From Mesostigma viride (Eukaryota > Streptophyta > Mesostigmatophyceae > Mesostigmatales > Mesostigmataceae), in contig RPFO01001971.1 in assembly GCA_009746045.1 (NCBI GenBank), forward strand, positions 1 through 50,204: DNA of 50,204 nucleotides, read 5' to 3'. How positions within the stretch are numbered: position 1 is the first letter of the stretch; the number at the start of each line of letters is the position of its first letter. A model generated the notes under the pieces. That model was not told the DNA's origin, searched no databases, and was given only the letters and a program-made list of their open reading frames with translations. Both the position numbers and the translations under genes were made by a program. Shown piece after piece: positions 26,076 to 36,834 of this stretch.

Positions 26076-27763
26076 AACTCAGTCCTCACAGGAGGACTGA
26101 GTTGACAATTTTCAACCGCGTGTAGCGACTAGGTGGGGGGTCCATCCCAAATGTTTTGATGTGGATCTGGGGTGTACTAGATATCATTTTGTTGGCAAAA
26201 ATACTGCATATGTGAAAACTTGACCCGAACACCTGAAAATTACACGGACGTTGGGCGCCCCTCGCGAATTTGCATTTTTCGGGATAAGAACGAGTGGGAA
26301 AAATTTAATCAAATCCTGGTGCATGAAGAAAAAATATAGGCATGTAAACAACATAGTTCTTGAAGCGTGGCAAAAAACTGGGCTCCATTTGGCCACTGCA
26401 ACTGCCTGAAACAATTAAAAAACTCTCAGTCCTCAGGAGAGGAATGGGGCTTTTGCTAACTTTGCTAGCATGTAAGTGCGGTCATACTACATCACCGTGG
26501 CCACCAACCATCCCAATCAACTCATTTCCCTTCAAGCATTACAGGACAACACACTTGCATCATCATACTTCAGGTATATCATACCTTATCATGTAGTGAG
26601 AGCCTATGCATGCATGTAGGGAATGGGCTTGGATACCTACCAACAAAGGGTTATGTTATAAGTGTCAACCACCAATATAATGGGTAGGTTAAGCATATTT
26701 CCATTGTTTCAAACAACAATAGATATGGCTATAACTGTTTTGCCTTGCCATGATGTGGCCAACATAGTTGCTGGCACATGATGGCAGTGGTTTGTCACCA
26801 AGACTTTTCACTCACCCGTAAAAGCTTGAATGCACCCTTGACGCAGCCCGTGGCCACACAATCATGCAGTATGAACGTAGCAAAAGAATAACTAACATCT
26901 ATGAAGGTGTTTAAACCTGCACAGCTCCTAAAACCCTGCACAACTACACTGGGTTAAGGCAAATGCCTGCTAACATCATCTGAAAAGGGGGTTTTAGAGA
27001 GGGGCAGGCAACGGTCAAGAAAGAGCATCAAGACTTGAACCTGACAACGCCTCGCAAGCTTAAACTCATGTACGAACATCAAGGAACGAAGAGGCAACGA
27101 TTATCCGGCTTTACCTGGCACGGCTGGCGTTACCTTGGCCCAGGCGGTGCCCGCAAAAGTGGCACTTTGCGGCACATAGACCATGACGTGACAGAATGGT
27201 CGAGATCATCAAATCTATACTGTCACTCAATATATTCTAATGCAACTCATGTTAACATGTAGAAAGAAACCTATCAGCCATTGAAATTGCGCCGGAAAGC
27301 AAGCGCAGTAATCAATTCCGTCGACCTGCCTTATCGCAGTTTTTTCCAGCAAGAACAGTGCCGACACTGGGTAAATCGCATCCCCGCGAGCTAAAAATTG
27401 ATTTATATCATCTTTAGGGCATTTTAAATCTATTTACTGAGTTTGGACGGCTAACTCGTCCGCAAACGTAAACTGCATGCATGGGCGCGAGCCGCCATGG
27501 CTAGGTCGTGCATTTCCGGAACTCGCGTTTCACGTGGAAAAGTACCCTTACCACCTGTACTTTGACCGTACAGTTAGCCGCGCATACCAAATCCAAAAAA
27601 ATCCCAAAAATATGTCCAAGAAAGATCTTTTCACGTAGTATTTGAATAAATTTTGAGAGAATTTTTTTGTCAAACATTCTGACCGGGGCGAATTTTCTAC
27701 GAAACCCAAAAACTTGGTCCTCTAGAGAGGACTGAGTTCAACTCAGTCCTCCGTAGAGGACCA

Positions 27764-27778
27764 GGGACAGACGACGAG
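27764..27778 (-). repeat. Right terminal inverted repeat of the TTAA element
   Basis: GGGACAGACGACGAG, exact inverse of 26061-26075; preceded by a nested double hairpin (27717-27762). Confidence 0.85.
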
Positions 27779-27903
27779 TTAAGTCTCTCGCTCTCCGTAC
27801 TCTCATCTCGCTCTGTGGGATCCTACACGGAATCGGTTGTCGAGGAAGACCTCGACGACACGCATCGTGTCGGCGATGATGGTCGTATTGGCGAGGAGGA
27901 CCC

Positions 27904-27910
27904 TATATAA
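27904..27910 (+). promoter_or_regulatory. TATA box for the BRO-like gene
   Basis: TATATAA lies 56 bases before the ATG at 27967, in a leader with no other gene. The 27783-27903 stretch upstream holds nothing I can identify. Confidence 0.5.
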
Positions 27911-27966
27911 GGGGGTCGCCTAGGGGAGAAGTCTCGTTTTTCTCGCCAAACCGCACGGTCCACACC

Positions 27967-28848
27967 ATGGCGTCCATCGTCAAATACCTGACACCCGTCG
28001 ACGGGGCGGGGGACGACCCTCGCTTCAAAGGCAAGATCCGGGTGACAGACGACGGCAAAATTTCGATCATTGACGCGATCGCGTGCATTTCCTTCGCTAA
28101 ACCGGACGGAACTTTGAAAACGAACGCCGGTCGGATGGCAAGTCTCGCACTCGCGAACCTTGCGAAAGAGCACAAGGAAGTGGAATGTATCATATTACTC
28201 TGGAAATTCCCCGGGGCCCGGCAGCGAGACACCCCGGTGACCGACCGCCAGGGCTTGACTCGCATCCTAATGCTGCTGCCTGGCAAGGTCGCGGCCAGGT
28301 TCCGCGAGCAGATGTCCGTCCTCTTGGAGCGGTACCTGAACGCCGACCGGACACTCGCCGAGGACATCCTCCGTCGGGCGGGTGCCAACGAGGGCGCGCT
28401 GGCCAATCTGGAGGAGCATCCGCGCATCCAGAGTTCATGGGCGACGAAGGAGTTGAACGCGGCCATCAAGGCCCATGTCGACGCTCACGAAGGGATGGGG
28501 AACATGTACATTCCTGTGCACAACACGAACAACCTGACCGTGACGGGAAAGACGGCCGCCGAGTTGCGCGCTCTCTACGGCGCGACCGGTTCGTCGCGCG
28601 ACACGAACAGCAAGGTCCAATCAGCCGCCATGTACTTCTTGCAGGTGAGCGAGGCGGACCAGATCAAGCGGACGGACGCCAACCCCGTCGTGGTGGCCAA
28701 TAGGAGTAGGGAGCTCTTCGAGCCCATCTTTAGGGAGCGGGGGTTGCACGATTTTCAGACGGATAGGGCTTGCATCCGAGAGAACGCGAAAGTGATGCGT
28801 CTCAATCAGAAAGCGACTAGGGAAGCCGCGATCGCTGGCCCGCGTTGA
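27967..28848 (+). CDS. BRO-N-like / antirepressor-like DNA-binding protein
   Basis: The 293-residue product has an N-terminal region (DDGKISIIDAIACISFA) followed by IILLWKFPGARQRDTPVTD and LTRILMLLPGKVAARFREQ, then LLERYLNADRTLAEDI. The FPG-x-x-QR-x-TPV-x-D...LLPG+-A...R-x-x-h-x-x-LL-x-R-YL segment recurs in BRO/KilA-type proteins of large DNA viruses and their hosts, which bind DNA and are thought to regulate transcription. The C-terminal half is helical with conserved-looking Asn/Asp/Arg residues (HNTNNLTVTGKTAAEL) and is not assigned. The ATG at 27967 has a clear TATA box upstream. Such genes are mobile among viruses, and this one lies directly beside a transposon-like insertion. Confidence 0.6.
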   Translation: MASIVKYLTPVDGAGDDPRFKGKIRVTDDGKISIIDAIACISFAKPDGTLKTNAGRMASLALANLAKEHKEVECIILLWKFPGARQRDTPVTDRQGLTRILMLLPGKVAARFREQMSVLLERYLNADRTLAEDILRRAGANEGALANLEEHPRIQSSWATKELNAAIKAHVDAHEGMGNMYIPVHNTNNLTVTGKTAAELRALYGATGSSRDTNSKVQSAAMYFLQVSEADQIKRTDANPVVVANRSRELFEPIFRERGLHDFQTDRACIRENAKVMRLNQKATREAAIAGPR

Positions 28849-28901
28849 TTCGTTATCCTAATAAAACAATTTTCTTCGTGACCAACTATAGACCCGTAAA
28901 C

Positions 28902-31900
28902 ATGACCACTTCTCTCAAGGACATGGGCGTGGGCAGGCTCAAGAAGCTGTACACCGAGGAGATCGAGTCCGACCCGACCAGCACGACGTCGGGGGTGACG
29001 ATCGTGTCGCAGGGTAAGATCGATATCGTGCCGAACGTGTCCGGCGGCAACGACGCCACTCGGACCAACCCCGTGCTCGATCCTGACAACACGGTCGTGA
29101 TCCACGGCAACATGCGCGTCATGGGGTCCATGAGCACGGACAAGGGCATGTTGCAGACCGCGGATTACACGAAGAACAGTACGACGACCGAAACGAACAA
29201 CTCGCTCCTCAAGTCCACGACCAACCACCTCCTGCTCATGCCCTTCGACGCGACGAAGGAGGTCATCGTGCAGGACTCGCGGTTCGTCGCGCACCGCTCG
29301 GCGAAGGAGATCACCGGCTCGACCGCGGTCGTCCCGACCCCCGACAGCTTGTCCGTGCGAGCCGAGAGGGTAACCGACCCCGTGAACCAGGAAATCGCGA
29401 TGGGGCTCGTATACCACGCGGGTACCGGTTTCACGACCGACGGCACGGCCCAAACGAAGTGGCGCGGCGTCATCGACTCGGGGGCCGTGGACATGGAGCT
29501 GAGGTCGAGCACCCAGTTGCGCGTGTCCGCGGACAAATCGTCGGGGGGCGAGGTGCGCGTAGGAGCCGGGTCCGCGATCACGATCGCCCCAGCCATCGCG
29601 ACCGAGGGCGCGGACCCTCTCACGAAACTCGTCCTGCAGGTGCCCGCGACCGACGCGGCGGCGGAAAAGGTGACCACCAATTTTACGCTCGCGCAGGCCG
29701 GCGTGCCGACGGAGACGCGCCAGGCTCACACCTACTCCGCCGACGCGGTCACGGTCATGAGCAAGAAGGGGCTCGGTAACACGGGAAACGGCGGAAACCT
29801 CTGGATCACGGGTGACACGGCCGTCGCCGGCAGCAGCGTGGCCGTCGAGCAGGTGAAGTTCGTCGACTCGAGCGTGTCGACCACGAACCCTACCCTCTCG
29901 CTGTCCGCCGCGTCGAATGTGACCATCGCGGCAGACCTGGTCCTGAAGAGCCCGGACGTGGACGTCGGCGGCAAGATCGCGACGTCGAGCGGGGATCTGT
30001 TCCTCAACCCCGCGAGCGGGGTCGTCAAGGTGAACGGCAACGTGCAGGTGGACGGGACGCTGACGAGCGTGAACACGACGGTGTTGAACTCGGTCATCAT
30101 GGAGAAGACCCTGAGCCTCGCGAACACCCAAAACACGACGGTCGCAACCTGGGCATTCGACGGAAACTCGGCGACGAGCGCGCCGACCACGGCGAACCCG
30201 ACGGGCGTGCCGATTACGTTCACGACGGGCAAGGCTAGCATCTCGAACGGCGCCCTGATCCTGCCGGGAGGGGCCACTCCCACCACCAACGCGGCGGCGA
30301 CGGCGGCCAACGTTTCCGCCTTCCCGACGGGCACCCAGTCGTACGAGATCTCATTCAACATTTCGTACAATGGCGTACCGGTCAGCGGTGCCGTCACGGT
30401 TCGGCGGTTGTTTTCGTACGGTACTCTGATATGTAACTGGTACGGAGACGGTAAGATCGAGGCGACCGCCGGTGGAGTGACACTCGCGACGCCCGTGAAC
30501 ACGCTCGCGATGGCCGCGTCGACGCAGAAGAAGTACAAGGTCACGATGAGGCGGACGTACGTCGATGCTCCGTTGAACTCTCTGTCGACCTTTGAAATAT
30601 TCGTCGACGGCGTCCAAAAGAGCGTCTCCACGGGCACCGGCCTCGCGACCCACTCGCTGTCAAGCCCCGCCCTCGTCCTGGGCAACGACGGCACGGGGTA
30701 CCTTGTCCCGCTGACGTTCGACGACGTGCGCATCGAGCTCGTGAGCCCGCCGACGAACGTGAACGCCGACGGCGCGGGGCTCGTCGTCGCGGGCGACGCG
30801 GCGATCAACAGCAAGGCCGCCGAACGATCGATCACGTGGAAGAAAAACGTCGCGCAAGAGCTGGGCGATAACACCGGGTCGTACTGGCACATCAAGGGCG
30901 GTCAGCTGATGTTCTCGCGCCTGATCGACACCACGAAGAGGAAGGCTCCCGGGACCAACGTGCTCCTCAGCAGCCTGCCCACAAAGGGCGCGTCGACCGA
31001 ATCCAACATGTGGACGTTGGCGACAAACGGGACCGCCACGACGGGATCCGCCGTGCTCACGTACGCGTCGACTCCCACGGGCGCGGCGTCTCACACGGGC
31101 GGATATTTTCAGACTAACTACGGAAACGGGACGGTGACCGTGTCCTATTATAGCGCCACGAACATCGGGAGGGCGACGGGCGGTTACGAGATCCTCGTCA
31201 CCGGGATCGTGAAGCCGTTCACCTCCCTGTCGACGGCGACGGGCGGAGACGTCGGCACCGGGGCGGGAGCCGCGATGACGGCCCCGTTCCTGTGCGGCGT
31301 CGCGAACTCGACAAACACGAACGCCAACATGGCCGAACTGTTAACCATCGGCAAGGACGGGACGGCCGGAAGTTACGTGAGCGTGTGGGCGTGGCGAGGC
31401 GGCAGGCTCCTCATGTTCACGGGCAACCACTACACCGAGACCGCGGGGATCGTCGTTGGGGCGAGCGAGTTCGTCCTCGGCGTCCTCTTGTCCTCCTCGG
31501 GACCAGTGCTGTACGTGAACGGGGCGCCGGCGACGATGACGACTGCCGGATGGCGCACCATAACGGCGAACGCCTCGTTTACCGGCGCGACCGGCGTGTC
31601 GCTGAGCGCAACCGCCACCGAACGCGGGATCTATCTGGGCGCTAGGAGCCCGTACCAGACGGCCAACCCTTTCAACATCGGATTCAAGAACTGGCGCGTC
31701 GTGGACACACCGCCGCCGGCCATGACCCCGCCCCAGATCATGTACACGCAGCTGTACCGGTACGCGGACGAGTACGACTCGGAACCGCTCATGGTGACGT
31801 ACGGCTTCCGCATCGGAGACGACGAGACACTCCAGATCGTGAAGACGCAAGGGTCGGCGACCACGACCACCCTCCTCGGCAACCCGATGCCCGCGAGCGA

Positions 31901-31997
31901 CAACATAAGCGGGACCGCTCTCGATGGGAACTCGATGGGAACGGTCGAGGACGGCACGGTGAACGTCGTGTTGGAGCTGCTGAACAAGGTTTCGTAA
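28902..31997 (+). CDS. Large fibre-like surface protein (1031 aa), paralogue A
   Basis: The product starts with RLKKLYTEEIESDP. It then has a repetitive beta-rich body, very high in Thr, Ser, Val, Ala and Gly, with short strand repeats of the kind found in phage and algal-virus fibres (LWITGDTAVAGSSVAVEQV, GDLFLNPASGVVKVNGNVQV). A concanavalin-A/LamG-like segment lies at residues about 410-625. The C-terminal domain (about 700-1031) has YVSVWAWRGGRLLMFTGN, YVNGAPATM, GIYLGARSPYQ and ends in LQIVKTQGSATTTTLLG. The same N-terminal motif, strand repeats and C-terminal domain occur in the adjacent gene, so the two arose by tandem duplication. No signal peptide or TM. Likely role: virion fibre or adhesin contacting host glycans. 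This is inferred from architecture; no family name is certain. Confidence 0.7.
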   Translation: MTTSLKDMGVGRLKKLYTEEIESDPTSTTSGVTIVSQGKIDIVPNVSGGNDATRTNPVLDPDNTVVIHGNMRVMGSMSTDKGMLQTADYTKNSTTTETNNSLLKSTTNHLLLMPFDATKEVIVQDSRFVAHRSAKEITGSTAVVPTPDSLSVRAERVTDPVNQEIAMGLVYHAGTGFTTDGTAQTKWRGVIDSGAVDMELRSSTQLRVSADKSSGGEVRVGAGSAITIAPAIATEGADPLTKLVLQVPATDAAAEKVTTNFTLAQAGVPTETRQAHTYSADAVTVMSKKGLGNTGNGGNLWITGDTAVAGSSVAVEQVKFVDSSVSTTNPTLSLSAASNVTIAADLVLKSPDVDVGGKIATSSGDLFLNPASGVVKVNGNVQVDGTLTSVNTTVLNSVIMEKTLSLANTQNTTVATWAFDGNSATSAPTTANPTGVPITFTTGKASISNGALILPGGATPTTNAAATAANVSAFPTGTQSYEISFNISYNGVPVSGAVTVRRLFSYGTLICNWYGDGKIEATAGGVTLATPVNTLAMAASTQKKYKVTMRRTYVDAPLNSLSTFEIFVDGVQKSVSTGTGLATHSLSSPALVLGNDGTGYLVPLTFDDVRIELVSPPTNVNADGAGLVVAGDAAINSKAAERSITWKKNVAQELGDNTGSYWHIKGGQLMFSRLIDTTKRKAPGTNVLLSSLPTKGASTESNMWTLATNGTATTGSAVLTYASTPTGAASHTGGYFQTNYGNGTVTVSYYSATNIGRATGGYEILVTGIVKPFTSLSTATGGDVGTGAGAAMTAPFLCGVANSTNTNANMAELLTIGKDGTAGSYVSVWAWRGGRLLMFTGNHYTETAGIVVGASEFVLGVLLSSSGPVLYVNGAPATMTTAGWRTITANASFTGATGVSLSATATERGIYLGARSPYQTANPFNIGFKNWRVVDTPPPAMTPPQIMYTQLYRYADEYDSEPLMVTYGFRIGDDETLQIVKTQGSATTTTLLGNPMPASDNISGTALDGNSMGTVEDGTVNVVLELLNKVS

Positions 31998-32024
31998 AAT
32001 CTCTGCGTCCAACTCTATACGGAC

Positions 32025-35000
32025 ATGAACGCCACCCCGCTGAGCGAACTGAGAACGGGCCGATTGAAGAAACTGTATTCCGAGGAAATCGGGTCCGACC
32101 CGTCCTCCCTCTCGTCGGGGATCACGATCCTGTCGGGTGGGAAGATCGATCTCGTCCCGAACGCGGTCAACGGCAACTCGGTGGACGCCCTCGCGCCTCC
32201 GACCACCGACGCGTCCGTCAACCAGGTCGTGATTCACGGCGACCTGCAGGTCGCGGGGGACGTCACGGTCGACAGCGGGCCCGTCGCCGATTACACGAAG
32301 AATTCGGGCGTGACCGAGACGAAAAACACCGTCTTGAAATCCACGGGGAACCACCTCCTGCTCATGCCCTTCGACACGACGAAGGAGGTCATCGTGCAGG
32401 ACTCGCGGTTCGTCGCGCACGGCCAGGCGCAGACCGTCACGAACACCGCAGTCGTCCCGACCCCGACCATCCTGTCCGTGCGCGCCGAGAGGGAAAACGA
32501 CATCGCGAACCCGGAGATCGCGTTCGGGTTTGCGTTCAACGGCACGGGCAACAACTTCGCGGGGGGCGCCAACGCCACCGCCAAGACGCAGTGGCGCGGC
32601 GTCGTCGACTCCGGCGCGGTCGACATGGAAGTCCGGTCGAGCGCCCAGTTGCGGGTGTCCGCGGACAAATCGACGACGGGCGAGGTGCGTCTGGGCGCCA
32701 GGTCCGGTGTGACGTTGGCCCCGTCCATAGCGAATGAGGGCGCGGACCCGGACACCAAGATCGTCGTGCGGCCGACCACGTCCGAGAAGACGGCGGTGTC
32801 CGCGCAGTCCGAGACGAGCCAGCCGCACTCGTACTCGGACAACGCGGTCGCGATCTCGGGCGCGAAGAGGACGTCGGCCGCGTCGGGCGGGAATCTCTGG
32901 ATCACGGGGACACGGCCGTCGCCGGATCGTGCGTGGCCGTCGAGCAGGTGAAGTTTGTCGACTCGAGCGTGTCGACGTCGAACCCCACGCTCCTCGTTTC
33001 CTCCGCGGCCACGGTGCGCGTGGACAAGGACTTGGTCCTCCGCAGCACGGACCGCGACGGCGGCAAGATCGGGACGACGCGCGGGGACCTGTTCTTGAAC
33101 CCGGCGAGCGGGGCGGTCAAGGTGAAGGGGACGGTGCAAGTGGACGGGGAGCTGTCGAGCGCGAACACCAGCACGGCGAACGTCACGGTGCTGGACAAGA
33201 CGCTGGTGCTGTCGAACGCGACGACGACGAACGCGGACGCGGACGGCGCGGGGATCGTGGTGGAGGGCGACGGGGCCGTCAACGGCAAGTCGGCGGAACG
33301 GTCGCTGAGGTGGCGGAAGAACGCGGGGCAGGAGAGGGGGGACGAGACGGGGTCGTACTGGCACGTGAGGGGCGGCAGGCGATGCTGTCGAGGTGGATCG
33401 ACGCGGGGAGGAGGAAGGCGCCCGGGACCAACGTGACGCTCAGCGAACTCCCCGTCAGCAACGGCGCGACGACCGAGCCGCACTTGTGGAAATTGGCGGC
33501 GTATACGGGTGCGGGACCTTACCTGACCGCTGACTCGGTGGGTTCCGCGTCTCTGACGTACGTCTCAAGTAACAGTAGCATAGGGGGGGAGACTCGTGGT
33601 TAGGCGAGTGGTTTAACGACAGCGCCAACAACGTTCAGAACACCGGGAGCAGTACATCGAACTACGGCACTCAGGTGGGTAAAGAGGCCTTCACGGTCAC
33701 CGCACCCGCCATAGTATCGAACGGCGTGATCACTCTCCCGGCAGGAGGCGGCGGGGTGACTTCGACTCCCAACTTGGCGTACGCACGAGCGGTCGGATTG
33801 AACACCAAGGGCGCTCTAGACGATGACGGATACGGCGAGTGGACGATGGAAGCGAGCGTGGCTTCGTCCGGGTCGAACACGTTCAACGTCATGTGGATGG
33901 GCACCGACAGCGGCACGCGCCGAATCCAGGTGTTTAGTTCGGGAGGGGGTATCATCATATCAACAGAATCGAAGGTCAGCCCGTATGCATACGGCGATCA
34001 ACAACTTTCCATTCCTGCGTCTACTTTAAATGCTTTCAAATCAAACAACTTGCCTAACAACGGGAGTTACCACAAATACCGCCTGGCTCGCAAATCCGTA
34101 GTTCCGGCCAGTGCCGCGTTGGGGGCGAAATATACCGATCCTTCCGCCTTGTTCCGTTTTTGGTACGACGACATGGAGATCCCGCTCGCTATGGAGGTGA
34201 TCGCGCCGAGCACGACCAGCACGAGCACGATCGGTCTTTTGTGGACAACCTCAACATGGTTATGCAACGTCCCGATAACGAGCGCGACCGCGACCAATTA
34301 CAATACGATACGTCTCGGATACAACCAGAGATACCAATCGTTTCAGAGTTGTACCGTGGAATACGTCCGTTTCAGTAACGGGCTCACGACGACCTACCCT
34401 TCTCCGGGCGGTTTCATGTGGGCGTACGAATTCAACGGAACGTACGCGAACACCGGTAGTGAGTCGTACAGCACGACGTTTGCGCAGGGGACGTCGAGCC
34501 TCGTCACCGACGGTAGCGTGCGAGGCCTGTCCGTCCCGAGCGCGACCGGAGCGAACACGATCCTCGCCACCATCGTCGGACTCAACACCCGGGGCGCGAG
34601 CGATAACGACGGGTTTGGCAATTGGACCGTCGAAGTCCGGATGAAGTTCAACGCGTCGGGCGCGTCAAATCAGGCTAACGTGTTCATGATGGGTCAAGAT
34701 AACACCGGCACCGGTGCCGGTGCGCGTATTGGTATTATATGCAACCACCCCGATAGTAACACTTTGGCGATTTCCGTAGAGTCTAATCAAGGGACCGGGT
34801 ACGGTGATCGATATATCTACTTTCCCTATTCGCTTTTGACCACCTTAGCGGGCACAGGTGCGCCCAACGACGGGCAGTATCACACCTTCCGCCTCGCGCG
34901 ACTCACGTATACGGGCGGACTCGTTACCACCGTTTTAACGAACTTGTTTCGCGTGTGGTACGACAACTCCGAGATCCCGCTCAACCACCAAGACGTCACT

Positions 35001-36728
35001 CAATCGCATCTCACCTCTTCAGTCGGTCCAGGACCTGGAGTACACAATGTCGCAATCAAGAATGAATGGAGGATCATTCGTCTCGGAACCATCAACAGGG
35101 CGCCTCACAACCAGAGCACGACCGTGGATTACGTCCGGATCACCAATGGAACGGAAGTTCCGGGAATCCCTGATCACGTCACCCGCCCCGGGTTTTGGTC
35201 CACCACGTTCGGATCCGACGTGTTGTCCCAATACAATTCCACGAGCGTGTTCCCAAGAGGCGGCACGAACGTCCTGGTGTGTGGCATTGTGAAGCCCGTG
35301 TCGTCATTTGCGGCGGCGACGGGCGGCGTCGTGACTTCCCCTATGACGGCCCCGTGGACCGCGACGAACGTGACAGACTCCAACGCGAACATGGTCGAGC
35401 TCTTGACCGTCGGAAACCCGAGCGCGGCCGGGTCCTACGTCAGCGTGTGGGTATGGCGCAGCGGGCGCATCCTAATGTTCACGGGCAATGCGTACACCGA
35501 GACGGCCGCGGCCGTCGTAGACACGAGCGAGTTCGTCCTCGGCGTGCACCTGACGCCGACGGCGCCCGTCCTATACATCAACGGCGCGACGCCCGCGATG
35601 ACGGCCAACGGGTGGCGCACAATGGACAACGCGGCCGTCGCGACGAACACCCTCGTGCAGATGAGCGCCGTCGCGGCCGAGCGCGGCGTCTACCTCGGGT
35701 ACCGCCGCGCGTGGACGTCCGGAGCGGTGATCAACGCGAGTTTCAAGAACTGGCGTTTCGTGGACACGCTCGCCGCGGTGGGGGGGACGCCCGCGATGTC
35801 CGCGAATCAGATCGCCAACACGCAGATGTTCCGGTACGCAAACGAGTACGACTCGCAGCCGCTCGAAGTGACCTACGGGTTCCGCATCGACGACGACGAG
35901 ACATTGCAGTTCGTGAAGACGCAGGGGTCGGCAACCACCTCCACGCTCCTGGGCAAACCGCTGCCGGCGAGCGACGACGCGAGCGGCACGAGTCTGACGG
36001 GCAACGTCCTCGGCACGCTCACGGACACGTCGTTGGACGTGGTCTTGTCGCTCGCCAACAAGGTCGACACGTCGACGACGACGTCGGTGTCGCAGCTCGC
36101 CGCGACCTCCGCGACCCCGGGCACCCAACCGTTCGTGGCCCCGACCGACGAGTGGGTCCTGTGGGACACCACGCTGTTCCAGAACGTGTACTTCGTCTGG
36201 GTAACGACCGTGTCCAACAACGCGACGAACACCAACTACCTGTTGAAACTAAGTCTGTACGTCGAGCTCGAGAGCTACAGGTGGATGGACGGCGGGATGT
36301 ACATGATCGTGCCATACAACGCCGAATTGCTGCAGTACACCGGGTTGGTGGAAGACGGGATCCGGGGTGTTGTGCTTTCCGATTATCCGAATAAAAACAA
36401 ACTCTATTTCAACTCCGTGGACGTCCCCCGCCGCACCGCGAGCGCCCTCGGAACCCGCGAGGTCGTGCACCTCGTCGACTTGAACTTCGCCGTACGGTCC
36501 GGGCAGTTTCCGTCCACTCCGGCGCTTATGGGCCTCCAGAACGTCGGGTGGCCGAACATCGTGTCGTCGGTCGTCGACGAGTTCGCGAAGACGCGCGGGT
36601 ATGGAAGCATGTTCGAACCGCAGAACCTTCCATGCCGCGTCGTGACGTCCGCCCAATGGCCCTCGTTCAGCGCGTCGACGAACTGGAAGTCCGTGGGGCG
36701 GTACGATTACTTCACCGTCACGCCGTGA
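32025..36728 (+). CDS. Very large fibre-like surface protein, paralogue B, three frame changes
   Basis: Starts MNATPLSELRTGRLKKLYSEE, parallel to paralogue A, and follows it 27 bases downstream. Three single-base breaks are placed by alignment with paralogue A: GGGG at 32906-32909, GG near 33374 and G7 at 33583-33589. With one G added at each, the protein is about 1568 residues. After the shared strand repeats come two tandem LamG/ConA-like domains (nt about 33770-34380 and 34420-35160), each with GLNT+GA.D.DG.G.WT.E, RLAR, LFR.WYD..EIPL and VEYVRF/VDYVRI. Then comes the C-terminal domain shared with paralogue A (to about 36060) and a unique end of about 220 residues (including YVELESYRWMDGGMYMIVPY). 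The LamG section is visibly less GC-rich than the rest, hinting at domain exchange. Probable host-recognition fibre. Confidence 0.68.
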
Positions 36729-36785
36729 CGACTCGGTGACGTCGGCATCGTCGTCGAGACGACACGGATCGCGTCAGGGAGTTGA

Positions 36786-36792
36786 TATAAAA
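36786..36792 (+). promoter_or_regulatory. TATA box for the ribonucleotide reductase gene
   Basis: TATAAAA lies 42 bases before the ATG at 36835 and about 57 bases after the stop of the fibre gene; it is the clearest TATA box in the window. Confidence 0.55.
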
Positions 36793-36834
36793 TGTCCCCC
36801 GCGGGGGTAGGACTGCGTCTCTCGTCCGAGAACC

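Larger units (their letters stand above)
26057..27782. mobile_element. Non-autonomous DNA transposon-like insertion with TIRs at TTAA
   Basis: An AT-rich (clearly below the flanks), gene-free stretch is bounded by TTAA (26057-26060 and 27779-27782) and by inverted termini CTCGTCGTCTGTCCC (26061-26075) and its exact complement (27764-27778). Just inside, both ends carry the word AACTCAGTCCTC as hairpins: 26076-26087 with 26092-26103 on the left, and 27727-27738 with 27740-27751 on the right, the latter nested in an outer 8-bp stem (27717-27724 with 27755-27762). A TTAA target with inverted ends is typical of piggyBac- and Kolobok-type transposons, though a TA-target mariner-type reading is not excluded. 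The largest open frames inside are about 75 codons and not convincing, so there is no transposase. The element sits in an intergenic region and probably came from a less GC-rich host genome. Confidence 0.85.

Noticed and set aside
26184-27262. Small open frames within the AT-rich insertion (26184-26414, 26360-26596, 27035-27262)
   Set aside because: About 75 codons each, with no motif, no promoter and both strands represented; expected by chance in AT-rich non-coding DNA.
28806-30131. Long minus-strand open frame (441 codons) opposite the first fibre gene
   Set aside because: Arg/His/Gly-rich composition typical of antisense of a GC-rich gene; the plus strand encodes a coherent fibre with a paralogue next door.
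31341-32828. Long minus-strand open frame (495 codons) across the fibre gene junction
   Set aside because: Spans the end of one real gene and the start of the next with no domain; antisense artefact of high GC third positions.
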